64,000 nucleotides of DNA from Palsa-504 sp963847965 (GCA_963847965.1 CAWKCG010000038.1:62001-126000), one strand, 5' to 3'. Positions 35,536 to 44,632 are shown, numbered from the stretch's first letter. Notes: a model not told the origin generated them from the sequence alone. A program made the numbers and translations.

Positions 35536-38415
35536 ATGAGGACCGAGTGGCGGCTGGCGCTGGGCAGAGCAGCGCCTGGCCCGGACGGCGCAACGCTTTC
35601 CGGGCGCCGACGGGGCGACGTCGTGGCCGTCGTCCTGCTCGTGGTGCTGCCCGCCGTCATCTTCGGCGTCCCCGCGCTGCTCGGGCACCCCGTCCTCCTC
35701 GGCGACGACCTGACCCAGAACTACCCGCTGCGCGTGCTGACCGGGGACCAGATCCGGGGCGGGCACCTGCCGCTGTTCGATCCGTACATCTGGAGCGGCG
35801 CGCCGTTGCTCTCGGGCTGGAACGCGGGCGCCGCGTACCCGCTCACCTGGTTGTTCGCCATCATGCCCGGCGCCGCGGCGTGGACGGTCAACATGATCGT
35901 CACCTGGATGGTGGCCGGACTCGGCCTGTTCTGCTTCCTGCGGGCGCTCCGGCTGGCGAGCCTGGCCAGTTTCCTCGGCGCCCTCTCGTTCGCCTTCGCC
36001 GGGGCCATGTCCGCGCAGGTGAGCCATTTCGGCCTGGTGGCAGGCATGAGCTGGGTGCCGGTGCAGTTGCTGAGCGTCCTGCGGCTCTCGGAAGACCGTC
36101 CCGCCGCGTCCAGGCTCGGCTGGACCGCGGCCCTCGCCACGGCCACCGGCCTGGTGATCCTGGCGGGCGAGCCGCGGGCCATCGACAACTCCTGCGTGAT
36201 CGTGGTGATCTTCGCGGTCTGGCAGGTCGCCCGCCTGGGGCGTCGCGGGCGCGCTGCCGCGGTCTCGATCATCGCGGGCCTGGTCTTGGGCGCCTGCCTG
36301 GGAGCGATCCAGTGGCTGCCTGGCCTGGCGACGATCAGCACGTCCCAGCGCAGCGTCAATTCGATGCAGCTGTTCAATTCCGGCTCGCTTCCGGTCAGGT
36401 GGCTGCTGCTGACGCTCGTGCCGGACCTCCTCGGCGGTTCCGGTTCGCTGGGCCAGCCCAGCTTCCTCTCCAACTACAACCTGACCGAGGTGACGAGCTA
36501 CGTCGGCATCCTCCCGCTCGTCGCCGCGTTCGCCCTCCTCGGCCGCTTCCGCGTGCGCCCGCGGCTCCCGGAGTGGTTCGTCTGGCACGTCACGGCGGTC
36601 GTCGGCGCCGTACTCGCGCTCGGGGGATACACCCCCCTCGGGGATCTGCTCTACCGCCTGCCCCTGTTCGGCGACCAGCGGCTGCAGAGCCGCAATATCC
36701 TCGTGCTGGACCTGGCCCTCGCCGTCCTGCTCGGCTACTGGGCCGACCAGCCTTTCGGCGCGGAGCAGGATGAGGCCGTGCCGCGGGCCCGCAGGGGCCG
36801 TCTCGCCCGCCTGCTCGCCCCCCGCACCGTCCTTGGCCTGGTGCCGGCGCTGGCGGCGGTCCTGGTCGTCGCGCTCAGCTTCACCTGGGGTGCGGGCTTC
36901 CTGCACTGGCTCGGGGTGGGCGTCAGCCAGAGCGCCGGCGCCATCGGCCGCCTGGAGCCATTTCTGATTCCGTTTGCGGTGCTTGGCCTCGCCGCTGCCG
37001 TACTCGTCATCGCCGGGCGGCGCCTCGGGCCGAAGCTGCGTTCGCGCCTGATCGCCGGCTTCGTCGTCATCAACCTGGTCGTCTTCACCATCCTCTGCGT
37101 GGTCGAGGTCGGGCCCGGCCTGTTCGCCGCCTCCGATAGCCCCAGCGCTTCCAGCGCTTCCAGTCACTCCAGTCACTCCAGTGGCTCCGTCGGGTCAGGC
37201 GCTTCCGGCAGTTCTGCGGCGGCCCAGATCGCTGCGGCGGACCGGATCGCCGCCGTAGCAGCCGACCCGCGTCCCGTCGCCGCGCTCGGGTATCCGGGGC
37301 GTTTCGCGATCTACGATCCCGACCTGCTCGACCCGAGTGAGCTGTCCGCCCTCGACCCGCCCGACGTCAACGCCATCGGCGGTCACCCAATGTCGTCGGT
37401 GCAGGGTTACTCGTCGCTCGTTGACGGCCGCTACGCATCGGCGACCGGATCGCACGCCACCTCGGGAGACGGGCAGGACACCCTCGCTCCCAGCGCCATC
37501 GGGGACGGGATTCTCGACCAGCTTGACACCACGGTCCTGCTGACCCTTTCCGGGTACCTCACCACCAGGGTCGGTGGCAACGGGCCTTCGGCCGGACCGC
37601 CTGGCACCGGCCAGCGCGACATCTCCGCGGACCAGCGCGCCACCTGGTACCTGGGCACCCCGTTCGAGGTGTCCAAGGTCGAGGTGCCCGACGCGAACGC
37701 CAGGCAGGACGCCGCGGCCGGGACTCAGATCGGGCTCATGGCGCCCGACGGCTCGACGCGCTGGTTCCGCGCGCGAGCGCTGACCCCCTCGACGCTGGGC
37801 ATCACGCTCCCCGGGCCGGTGGCGAGCGTCGCGGTGCTGGGCCAGGCGCACGGCGCGCCGTGCCCGCTCGGCCCGCCGTCCATCGTCGCGGGCGGCAGCG
37901 TGTACGTGGCCGACGGCCAGCTACAGGGTGCCCTCGTGCCGTCACACTGGCAATTCGTCGGCTTCGACGGCTCGTTCGCGGTCTTCGCCAACCCCTTCGC
38001 CAAGGGGCCCCTCCACATCGAGGCGCTCCCCGGCCGGTCAGCCTCCGGGGCGTGGGTGACTGCCTCCAGCGGCGCGCCCTCCGATCCGACGGTAGCCACG
38101 GTGTCCTCCCCGCACGGGGTCCGCGTCGTCCGCTCGGTGGCGGCGATCCCCGGCTGGACCGCCACGTGGCAACCCAGCCATGGCCCGGCGACCACGCTGG
38201 CCGTCCAGCGGGACGGCCTGGTCCAGGCCGTCGACGTGCCCTCCGGGCTGGGCACCGTCACCTGGAGTTACACGCCGCCGTGGTTCCCGGCCGGCCTGGT
38301 CGTGTCGCTCGCGGCGACCGTGCTTGTCCTGCTCTCCTTCCTGGCCGCCAACTGGGCCCGCAGGCCCAAGACCCGGCAGGCGTTCCCGGCCGCCGGCGGC
38401 GGGGAAACGGGATGA
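35536..38415 (+). CDS. YfhO-family membrane protein
   Basis: A 959-residue membrane protein with about 12 helices in the first 540 residues, a large exported domain (about 545-925) and a final helix near the C-terminus. The N-terminal loop GDDLTQNYPLRVLTGDQIRG, followed by GHLPLFDPYIWSGAPLLSG, is diagnostic for YfhO-like proteins, which assist glycosylation of wall polymers in Gram-positives. A Ser-rich linker (PSASSASSHSSHSSGS) sits before the outer domain. ATG 35536 has CAGG close upstream. It is first of a run of membrane glycosyltransferase-type genes (to 43.4 kb). Confidence 0.85.
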   Translation: MRTEWRLALGRAAPGPDGATLSGRRRGDVVAVVLLVVLPAVIFGVPALLGHPVLLGDDLTQNYPLRVLTGDQIRGGHLPLFDPYIWSGAPLLSGWNAGAAYPLTWLFAIMPGAAAWTVNMIVTWMVAGLGLFCFLRALRLASLASFLGALSFAFAGAMSAQVSHFGLVAGMSWVPVQLLSVLRLSEDRPAASRLGWTAALATATGLVILAGEPRAIDNSCVIVVIFAVWQVARLGRRGRAAAVSIIAGLVLGACLGAIQWLPGLATISTSQRSVNSMQLFNSGSLPVRWLLLTLVPDLLGGSGSLGQPSFLSNYNLTEVTSYVGILPLVAAFALLGRFRVRPRLPEWFVWHVTAVVGAVLALGGYTPLGDLLYRLPLFGDQRLQSRNILVLDLALAVLLGYWADQPFGAEQDEAVPRARRGRLARLLAPRTVLGLVPALAAVLVVALSFTWGAGFLHWLGVGVSQSAGAIGRLEPFLIPFAVLGLAAAVLVIAGRRLGPKLRSRLIAGFVVINLVVFTILCVVEVGPGLFAASDSPSASSASSHSSHSSGSVGSGASGSSAAAQIAAADRIAAVAADPRPVAALGYPGRFAIYDPDLLDPSELSALDPPDVNAIGGHPMSSVQGYSSLVDGRYASATGSHATSGDGQDTLAPSAIGDGILDQLDTTVLLTLSGYLTTRVGGNGPSAGPPGTGQRDISADQRATWYLGTPFEVSKVEVPDANARQDAAAGTQIGLMAPDGSTRWFRARALTPSTLGITLPGPVASVAVLGQAHGAPCPLGPPSIVAGGSVYVADGQLQGALVPSHWQFVGFDGSFAVFANPFAKGPLHIEALPGRSASGAWVTASSGAPSDPTVATVSSPHGVRVVRSVAAIPGWTATWQPSHGPATTLAVQRDGLVQAVDVPSGLGTVTWSYTPPWFPAGLVVSLAATVLVLLSFLAANWARRPKTRQAFPAAGGGETG

Positions 38416-38430
38416 TCCCGCGCCTCCCGC

Positions 38431-39447
38431 TCAGGGCTCGGTGACCCCGACCGCGGCGTTGAGCGCGTCGATCGCCGCCCCCTGCCGGGACGCGTCGGCC
38501 CGGTCGAACGGCCCGGTCCAGGCCAGCCCGACCTGGTTCCGCTGGTTCCTGCTCTTCCGCCACAGCGAGGTCGCGTTGGCGAGGAGGAAGTCGCCGTATT
38601 CGGCGCGCGGGCTGCGCAGGTACAGCTCGTACAGGTTCCTGACGAAGATGCCCTTGAACTGCGGCCGGTCGCGGTCACGGCGCCCGGTCTCCCGCTCGCC
38701 CGGCTCGACCAGGATGCCCGGCGGCACCGTCAGGTCGCGCAGCGCGGCCGCCGCGATGGCCTCGGCCTGCCCGAGGTAGGCGCCGTCGCCGGTGACGTCG
38801 TACAGCACGCTGAGCCCGCCGAGGACCACGCCCTGGTTGTAGGTCCAGGTCGTGCGGCCGTTGTTCGCGCAGTCGTCGGTCAGCCCGTCGTTGACCAGGC
38901 CGGCCGCGCCGATCATCCCGCTGGCGCTGAACCACTGCCACTCGCGTACCGCCCAGTCGAGGTACTCGCCGGCGCCGCGATCCGGGCCGGTCACGCGCTG
39001 GTGCAAGCGGCCCGCGATGAGCAGGAACAGTTCGTTCGGTATCGCGTTCTTGTACTTTTTCCGGCGGTTCCACCACAGGCCGCCGCACTTCTCGTCCCAG
39101 CCGGCTGCCATCCCCGCGAACAGCGTGCGCGCCGCGTCCAGGTACTTCACCTCGCCGGTCAGGTCGAACGCCGCGATCCACGCCAGCGCCCACCAGCCGT
39201 CATCGTCGTAGAACACGTTGCTGAAGTTCGCGTTGACCCGCTGGGCCCGGCTGAACGTCGTCTCGATGACGTACCGGTACCTATCTTCCCCGGTTCGCTG
39301 GGCGTGGTTGATCACCGCGGTCAGCGCGTTCGCGCTGTTCCACCAGCCCGTGGTCTTCCACAACCCGGTCCTCGGGTTGTACCAGCGCTGCAGCGCGCCG
39401 ACGGCCTCGCCCGCCCAGGCGCGGTACTGCTCAGGCTCCGGCGGCAT
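38431..39447 (-). CDS. Glycoside hydrolase family 76 (alpha-1,6-mannanase-like)
   Basis: A 338-residue (alpha/alpha)6 enzyme of GH76. The paired catalytic Asp appears in NVFYDDDGWWALAWI. Other family marks are LQRWYNPRTGLWKTTGWWNS, CGGLWWNRRKKYKNAIPNEL and TYNQGVVLGGLSVLYDVTGD. There is no signal peptide with ATG 39447, so it acts in the cytosol or the start is misjudged; the frame continues upstream over the neighbouring mannosyltransferase end. It begins 2 bp after that gene's stop, so the two form an operon. Alpha-1,6-mannan trimming next to an alpha-1,6-mannosyltransferase is a coherent pair. Confidence 0.9.
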   Translation of the reverse strand: MPPEPEQYRAWAGEAVGALQRWYNPRTGLWKTTGWWNSANALTAVINHAQRTGEDRYRYVIETTFSRAQRVNANFSNVFYDDDGWWALAWIAAFDLTGEVKYLDAARTLFAGMAAGWDEKCGGLWWNRRKKYKNAIPNELFLLIAGRLHQRVTGPDRGAGEYLDWAVREWQWFSASGMIGAAGLVNDGLTDDCANNGRTTWTYNQGVVLGGLSVLYDVTGDGAYLGQAEAIAAAALRDLTVPPGILVEPGERETGRRDRDRPQFKGIFVRNLYELYLRSPRAEYGDFLLANATSLWRKSRNQRNQVGLAWTGPFDRADASRQGAAIDALNAAVGVTEP

Positions 39448-39449
39448 GG

Positions 39450-40949
39450 CTACGGGGTCGGGGCGCCCGGGTGGTTGGCCGGCTGCCCGGCGCTGAAGTG
39501 CAAGAGCGCCAGCGCAGCGGTCGCCAGCGTGAGCCAGCGGGTCAGCGAGTTCCGCGGCAGCAGCGCCAGCGCGACCCACGCCAGCGCGGTGTACCAGGCC
39601 AGCGACCACGGGGCCACCAGCACCCAGGCGAAGGTCAGCGCGCACGTCGCCGCGAGCACGGCGGGAACGTCCGGGGACAGGCGGTTGTACAGGTACCAGG
39701 CCAGGGCGAGCAGCAGCGGCGGCCACAGCACGCCGATCACCGCCGAGACCGCGGACGCGTGCCCCGGGTCCACGCGGTTGGCGATCCCCTGGATCAGGCC
39801 CCAGACCGACGGGGAGATCACCCGCGACGAGGCGGCGGGAAGCGGCCTGATCGCGGTCAGGCCGTAGCTGAAGAAGTACAGGCCGGACGTGACCACCACC
39901 GCGACGGCGCCGGTCCGCAGCAGGCGGGTCCAGGCTCGGTCGCGGATCAGCGCCACCGCGATGCCCGCCCCGACGAGGACCGCGTTGACCTTGATCGCGC
40001 CGGCCACGCCGATCAGCATCCCGGCCGCCACGTCGTACCAGAAGGTCGTGCCGCGACGGGAGATCAGGATCGCCGCGATCCCGGCCAGCGCGACGTAGGT
40101 GTCAAGCTGTGCCCCCATGACCAGCTGGTCGATCAGCAGCGGGTTCGCGACCCAGATCAGGCAGGCGCGCACCGGGTTAGCCGCCGAGCGGAGCAAGATG
40201 TACCCCGCCCCCACGAACGCGGCCCCGGTCATGATCATCAGCATCCAGATGGTCAGCCACGGCCTGCTTCCGCCCACCAGCGCCGCGGCCAGGTGCGTCC
40301 AGGTCGCCACCGGCCCGTACACCGAGGGGACCAGCCGCCACCGCGGGTCCACCAGCGTGGTGTACGGATTGTGGACGCCCCCGGGCAGGTCGACCGGCAG
40401 GAACACGTACGGGTTATGCCCCAGCGCGGCGATCCGCCCGTACGTGGCGTAGCTCGCCGGATCCGACGTCCCCACCGGCGTGATGTTCACCACCACCGCG
40501 ACCACCGCCGCCGCGCAGCCGAAGACCCAACGCGGATTCGGCTGCCAGCCGCGGCTGTTGGCCCACAGCATCCCGGCCAGGCCGAGGGCGCACAGCGTGA
40601 TCGCGGTGTACATCATGAGGCTGATGGTGAGGCCGCCGAGGACCGGCGCGCCCAGCCGGTGCGCCAGCGCCGTGAGCGGCAGCAGCACCGGCAGCGTCGC
40701 CTCGCTCGCGCCGGGCGCGGTCGCGCACAGCCCGGTGAAGGCCACCAGACCCAGCCCGAGCGCGGACACGCACACCGCGGGGCGCGGCCGGGCCAGCGGA
40801 CTGCGCGTGAGCACCCGGATGAGGACGCCCATGAGCGCCTCGACCCGGCCGCCGGGAATCGGCGGCTCGGCGAGCTTGGTGCCCTGGGTCACGGCGGGAT
40901 CCTGCCCCGTGGTGACCTCCTGCGCCCCGGTGGCCGTGCTCTCGGTCAT
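39450..40949 (-). CDS. Polyprenol-phosphate-mannose alpha-1,6-mannosyltransferase-like protein
   Basis: A 499-residue GT-C membrane protein with about 12-13 helices. The catalytic-loop motif TSDPASYATYGRIAALGHNPYVFLP, WRLVPSVYGP and the later LIDQLVMGAQLDTYVALAG and GAIKVNAVLVGAG segments match the MptA/MptB group, which extends alpha-1,6-mannan in actinobacteria. ATG 40949 (MTESTATGAQ) is preferred over an Arg-rich upstream extension. Together with the GH76 gene downstream it suggests lipomannan or related glycan metabolism. Confidence 0.82.
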   Translation of the reverse strand: MTESTATGAQEVTTGQDPAVTQGTKLAEPPIPGGRVEALMGVLIRVLTRSPLARPRPAVCVSALGLGLVAFTGLCATAPGASEATLPVLLPLTALAHRLGAPVLGGLTISLMMYTAITLCALGLAGMLWANSRGWQPNPRWVFGCAAAVVAVVVNITPVGTSDPASYATYGRIAALGHNPYVFLPVDLPGGVHNPYTTLVDPRWRLVPSVYGPVATWTHLAAALVGGSRPWLTIWMLMIMTGAAFVGAGYILLRSAANPVRACLIWVANPLLIDQLVMGAQLDTYVALAGIAAILISRRGTTFWYDVAAGMLIGVAGAIKVNAVLVGAGIAVALIRDRAWTRLLRTGAVAVVVTSGLYFFSYGLTAIRPLPAASSRVISPSVWGLIQGIANRVDPGHASAVSAVIGVLWPPLLLALAWYLYNRLSPDVPAVLAATCALTFAWVLVAPWSLAWYTALAWVALALLPRNSLTRWLTLATAALALLHFSAGQPANHPGAPTP

Positions 40950-41207
40950 CAGGTCATACCGCTCATACCGCTCGTGCCGCGTGAGGATCCGACGCCGCGC
41001 CACGGCTCGCACCGGCCATCATTGCCCACGCCCACAGTTAAGGAGATTAGCGCGGTCACCCACCTGCCGGGGGTCCTCGCCGCCGCGGATGCGCTGCCTA
41101 TCGGTCCGAGCGTGATCATCCTGAGCAGGCCCGTCGTGGTGATCGCCGGCGGATGTATCCACCCGACCGTGATCCAATAGAAATTCCTAGTAATTAGATC
41201 GGAAAAC

Positions 41208-41236
41208 TTGACTAGGGGACGTTTCCTTGTCATGCT
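41208..41236 (+). promoter_or_regulatory. Putative promoter, TTGACT-N17-CATGCT
   Basis: TTGACT (41208-41213) and CATGCT (41231-41236) are 17 bp apart. A transcript would start close to the ATG at 41244, implying leaderless translation of a short ORF or a 5' leader of about 210 nt for the membrane protein at 41457. The -10 match is only moderate. Confidence 0.35.
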
Positions 41237-41243
41237 CGGGAAC

Positions 41244-41345
41244 ATGGCGAATTTCCTCGGCACCCGACGTCGCCATGTCGACTTCCTCACCGTCATCAGC
41301 CTGCGCGGCCTGCTCCTGCTGGCCGACCCCAGCAGGCGGCGGTGA
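41244..41345 (+). CDS. Possible short leaderless ORF
   Basis: A 33-codon frame (MANFLGTRRRHVDF..., ending in ADPSRRR) starts 8 nt after a promoter-like -10 box. It is amphipathic and basic: an Arg-rich centre then LRGLLLLADP. No family was recognised and there is no ribosome site. It could equally be chance. Confidence 0.25.
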   Translation: MANFLGTRRRHVDFLTVISLRGLLLLADPSRRR

Positions 41346-41456
41346 GAGTCCTTGTGGCCGCCGCGCTGTGGCCGCCGGTCCTCAAGTTGCCGCCACCCTC
41401 CTCGAGTTGCCGGCACCCGTCGCATCGGGTGGTTGCGATGCGGTTAGCTGGAGTCC

Positions 41457-43415
41457 ATGCCGTCGCCGCCCGGGTCCAGCGCCGCCACCTCGGCGCTCGC
41501 CTCGTCCAGGCGTATCGCCTACGAGGTCGCCGGGCGAGGCCGCGGCCTGCTTCGCCGGCACTGGCTGTTCGCCGTCGTGGCGGGCTGCGCCACCGGGCTG
41601 CGCGTCGTCGTGCTGCTGGCCTACTCACCGGCGCTGATCTTCCCGGACAGCCAGCGGTACCTGCAGTACGCGCATAACTTCCTCACCGGAACCTGGGAGC
41701 CGGACTGGCTGCGCACCAGCGGTTACTCGCTCCTGCTCATACCGGCCGTAAAGGCCCACAACCTCGCGGTGGTCGCCGCCGTCCAGCACCTGCTCGGGCT
41801 GGCCACGGCCGCGCTGGTCTACGCGGTCCTCGTCCACTTCGGCGCCCGGCGCGCTCTGGCCACGCTGGCGGCCGTCCCCGTCCTGTTCGACCCCCTGCAG
41901 CTCAACATCGAGCAGTACGTCCTGACCGATATCAGCGCGACGTTCTTCCTCGTCGCGGCGCTGGTCGTGCTGGTGTGGAAACGCGACGCGATCGGCAAGC
42001 CGACCCTCGTCGCGGCCGGGCTGCTGTTCGCCGCCGCCACGATCATCAGGGAATCCGACCTGTTCGTGATGATTCCCGCCGTGCTCTACCTGGTGGTCGT
42101 CTTCCGGCCCAGGCGCCGCCTGGCGGCCAAGGCGGTGGCGCTGCTGCTCCTCGGCTTCCTGCCCCCGGTGCTCGGCTACCTCGGCTGGGTCGACGTGTGG
42201 TACGGGCGGTTCAACTTCGTCAACTACGACAGCCAGTTCATGTACGGGCGGATCGCGCAGTTCATCGACTGCACCGGCCTGTCGCTGCCCTCGTACGAGC
42301 GGTCGCTGTGCCCGCAGCAGCCTCCGGCGCAGCGCAACCCGGACTTCTACATGTGGGATCCTCGGTCGCCGCAGGTGGTCTTCCAGGCCCCGCCCGGCAT
42401 GAACAAGGGCCGCATCATGCAGGACTTCGACCTGCGGGTCCTCGAGCACCAGCCGCTGGCCTACCTGGAGGCGGTGGGCGGCGACATCCTCTACAGCTTC
42501 TCCCCGGTGCGCGGGGACGGACCCGAGCACTACCCGGTCTTGTACCACCAGTTCCAGACGTACTTCCCCGGTGACAAGGATTACCCCGGCGGCAAGGACC
42601 TGCTGGTGACGATCCCGCAGTACACCGGCAAAGGCCCGCACCTGGATCCCGCGCTGGCCGATTTCCTGGCCGGGTACGGCCGGGACTTCTACGTGCCAGG
42701 CCCGCTGTTCGCCGCCGGCCTCGTGCTGGGCCTGGCCGGGATGGCCGGGATCGGCCGGGCCAGGCGCAGCGGGCTGCGCGCGCCCTGCCTGCTCTTCGCG
42801 ATCGGCGCGATCGCCGCGGTCGAGCCCCCGTTCCTCATCGCGACCTTCGACTGGCGGTACGAGATACCGCAGTTCTCCCTGATCCCGATCGCCGCGGTCC
42901 TCGCCGTGACGGCCCTGGCCCGCAGGGCTACCGGCCCGATCCCGCTAGCCCCGGCCACGCCGTCGGCCGGCACCGATCTGACCCGGGCTACCCCGCCAGC
43001 CGGCACCGATCTGACCCGGGCTACCCCGCCAGCCGGCACCGATCTGACCCGGGCTACCCCGCCAGCCGGCACCGATCTGACCCGGGCTACCCCGCCAGCC
43101 GACACCGATCTCACCCCGGCTACCCCGCCAGCCGGCACTGATCTGCTGGTGCCCGTCGGCGAGCCAGCCAACCCGGTCCGTGCGGTCCGCTACAGGTCTG
43201 ACCAGGCAGGCGACCGGCCTGGCTCCCAGGCCCCGCCCGACGATCACCCCGGCCCGCCGGCCGCGGGCGTTTCCGCGGAAACGTCCTTACCCCCGTGTTG
43301 GCCCCGTGCGGCTCGGCGCCACCCCGATCAGCTGTCGCGGTGGACCGTGTCAGGGCTGAAGGCCGGCACGCATACCGCGATGTACTCCGCGCCGTCCGCT
43401 CCGGGGCTGCTGTAG
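41457..43415 (+). CDS. GT-C-like membrane protein with 11-residue repeat tail
   Basis: A 652-residue protein. Residues 30-490 hold about 10 membrane helices, with an acidic first outer loop LIFPDSQRYLQYAHNFLTG typical of GT-C glycosyltransferases and the Arg-Glu-Ser motif IIRESDLFVMIP. After residue 495 come six units of about 11 residues (consensus ATPPAGTDLTR) encoded by near-identical 33-bp repeats at 42955-43140. A 90-residue disordered tail follows and runs 88 bp over the convergent cupin gene. ATG 41457 has GGAG 4 nt upstream. The tail may have lengthened by repeat expansion and loss of an earlier stop. The sugar substrate is unknown. Confidence 0.75.
   Translation: MPSPPGSSAATSALASSRRIAYEVAGRGRGLLRRHWLFAVVAGCATGLRVVVLLAYSPALIFPDSQRYLQYAHNFLTGTWEPDWLRTSGYSLLLIPAVKAHNLAVVAAVQHLLGLATAALVYAVLVHFGARRALATLAAVPVLFDPLQLNIEQYVLTDISATFFLVAALVVLVWKRDAIGKPTLVAAGLLFAAATIIRESDLFVMIPAVLYLVVVFRPRRRLAAKAVALLLLGFLPPVLGYLGWVDVWYGRFNFVNYDSQFMYGRIAQFIDCTGLSLPSYERSLCPQQPPAQRNPDFYMWDPRSPQVVFQAPPGMNKGRIMQDFDLRVLEHQPLAYLEAVGGDILYSFSPVRGDGPEHYPVLYHQFQTYFPGDKDYPGGKDLLVTIPQYTGKGPHLDPALADFLAGYGRDFYVPGPLFAAGLVLGLAGMAGIGRARRSGLRAPCLLFAIGAIAAVEPPFLIATFDWRYEIPQFSLIPIAAVLAVTALARRATGPIPLAPATPSAGTDLTRATPPAGTDLTRATPPAGTDLTRATPPAGTDLTRATPPADTDLTPATPPAGTDLLVPVGEPANPVRAVRYRSDQAGDRPGSQAPPDDHPGPPAAGVSAETSLPPCWPRAARRHPDQLSRWTVSGLKAGTHTAMYSAPSAPGLL
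42955..43140. repeat. Six tandem 33-bp repeats in coding sequence
   Basis: The units are in frame and encode ATPPAGTDLTR. The central copies are almost identical, while the first (PSAG) and fifth (PPADTDLTP) differ. Near identity at synonymous sites suggests recent slippage or recombination. Confidence 0.85.
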
Positions 43416-43690
43416 CGCACCCATTCGCCGGGCCTGGCGTGAACCGCCTGGCCGGCCCGCACCGTCATCTGGCCGCCGTCGGACTCCACGACCAGCGCTC
43501 CGCGCAGGACGACCGTGAACTCGTCGAACTCCGGGCGCTGCCCGGGCTCGGCCCAGCCGGCCGGGCTGCGCATGTGGGCGATGCTGAGGCCCACCTCGCC
43601 CGTGCTCGCCCGTCCCACGTACTCATCGATCAGCTTCGGCGGCTCGCCAGCCGCGGCGACCCGGCTCGGCTCGCGGATCAGTTCAGGCAT
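43328..43690 (-). CDS. Small cupin-domain protein
   Basis: A 120-residue single-domain cupin. The core is RPEFDEFTVVLRGALVVESD, then GQMTVRAGQAVHARPGEWVRYSSPGADGAEYIAVCVPAF. The first metal motif is weak: Glu and Phe stand where His pairs are expected, so metal binding is uncertain. It starts at ATG 43690. Its 3' end overlaps the repeat-tailed membrane gene by 88 bp. Its function is unknown; sugar- or hormone-like ligands are common in the fold. Confidence 0.8.
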   Translation of the reverse strand: MPELIREPSRVAAAGEPPKLIDEYVGRASTGEVGLSIAHMRSPAGWAEPGQRPEFDEFTVVLRGALVVESDGGQMTVRAGQAVHARPGEWVRYSSPGADGAEYIAVCVPAFSPDTVHRDS

Positions 43691-43725
43691 GACCGCCAGT
43701 ATTCCGCGTATCGTGGCGGCCCGTA

Positions 43726-44347
43726 GTGACAGAGGACCCCAGGGAAGTCGTCCGGCGTGGGTATGACGCCCTCTCGGCCCGTTATGACGAGTGGTCCCAG
43801 GGCCACACCAAGTACCGTGCGTGGCTCAGCGAACTGCGGGAGCGCATCCCGGCGGGTGCCGCGGTACTGGACCTCGGCTGCGGGAGCGGGATACCGGTCG
43901 CCCGCGACCTGGCGGCCGCCGGGTACCGCGTCACCGGCGTTGATATCAGCGACGTGCAGATCCGCCGGGCCAGGGAGCTAGTACCGCAGGCCGAGTTCGT
44001 CCGCGCCGACGTCACCGCCATCGACTTCGGCCCGGCTTCCTTCGAACGCGGTCGTCGCACTGTACGTGCTGATCCACCTCCCGCTCGAGGACCAGCGGCC
44101 GCTGCTGGAACGGATCGCGTCGTGGCTGCGGCCCGGCGGGCTATTCCTGGCCACCACGGGCTTCCGGGCCTGGACCGGCGTCGACGAGAACTGGCTAGGC
44201 GGCGGCGTGCCCATGTGGTGGAGCCAAACAGACGTAGCCACGTACCGGTCGTGGATCGCTCAGGCGGGCCTGTCGATAGACCGTGAAGAGTTCGCACCGG
44301 AAGGCGACAGCGGCCACGCCCTCTTCTGGGCCTCGCGGCCGGGATGA
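43726..44347 (+). pseudogene. SAM-dependent methyltransferase broken by one-base frameshift
   Basis: GTG 43726 begins a class I methyltransferase (RRGYDALSARYDEWSQGHTK, motif I VLDLGCGSGIPVARDL, GVDISDVQIRRAREL, FVRADVTAIDFGPASF). The frame then goes astray at 44044-44046, where TTCGAACGCG appears to carry one extra A. From there another frame continues the same protein: NAVVALYVLIHLPLEDQRPL, RIASWLRPGGLFLATTG, down to a stop at 44347. Removing one base restores a 206-residue enzyme with normal family layout. It is either a recent inactivation or a sequencing error. The remainder is undamaged. Confidence 0.85.
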
Positions 44348-44632
44348 GAGCGACTGGTGAGGCCGGTGCGCGCGGTGGTCCGCCCTCCCGGCAAAAGATC
44401 GCAAAAGATCTTGGAAGATCCGGGCTTCGGGGAGGATTTGGTGCACTATAGTCCCCCTAATCCTCCCATAAGCCTGAATCCTCCCCGATAATTCTTGAAC
44501 ATCTCGTACTTGTGATCGTATAGAGGCACGTGAAGAGGGCGAGACCGGTGAGGCATCTGAGAAGGCGCGACGGGAATCAGGCCGCGGAAACCGGCCAGCG
44601 GCAGCGCCTAGCGCGGCGGTTAGCATGAGGCC
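44348..44632. other. Intergenic region with inverted and direct repeats
   Basis: Contains two adjacent GCAAAAGATC copies (44391-44410), an inverted pair CGGGGAGGATT (44428-44438) and AATCCTCCCCG (44477-44487) with another AATCCTCCC at 44459-44467, and the promoter below. A 32-codon GTG frame from 44530 ends just before the next gene but has little else in its favour. Confidence 0.5.
44495..44524 (+). promoter_or_regulatory. Sigma-70-like promoter for the LigB-type dioxygenase gene
   Basis: TTGAAC (44495-44500), an 18-bp spacer, then TATAGA (44519-44524), about 110 bp before ATG 44633. The AATCCTCC inverted repeat just upstream is well placed for a regulator. Confidence 0.5.

Larger units (their letters stand above)
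40950..41456. other. Intergenic region with a possible promoter
   Basis: About 500 bp between divergent membrane glycosyltransferase genes. The stretch 41155-41230 is clearly AT-richer than the surroundings (AATAGAAATTCCTAGTAATT). A TTGACT-N17-CATGCT promoter-like arrangement and a 33-codon ORF occur at 41208-41345. The remainder shows no gene. Confidence 0.4.

Noticed and set aside
42955..43140. CRISPR-like array
   Set aside because: The 33-bp units are directly adjacent without spacers and are in frame with a membrane protein; they are coding repeats.
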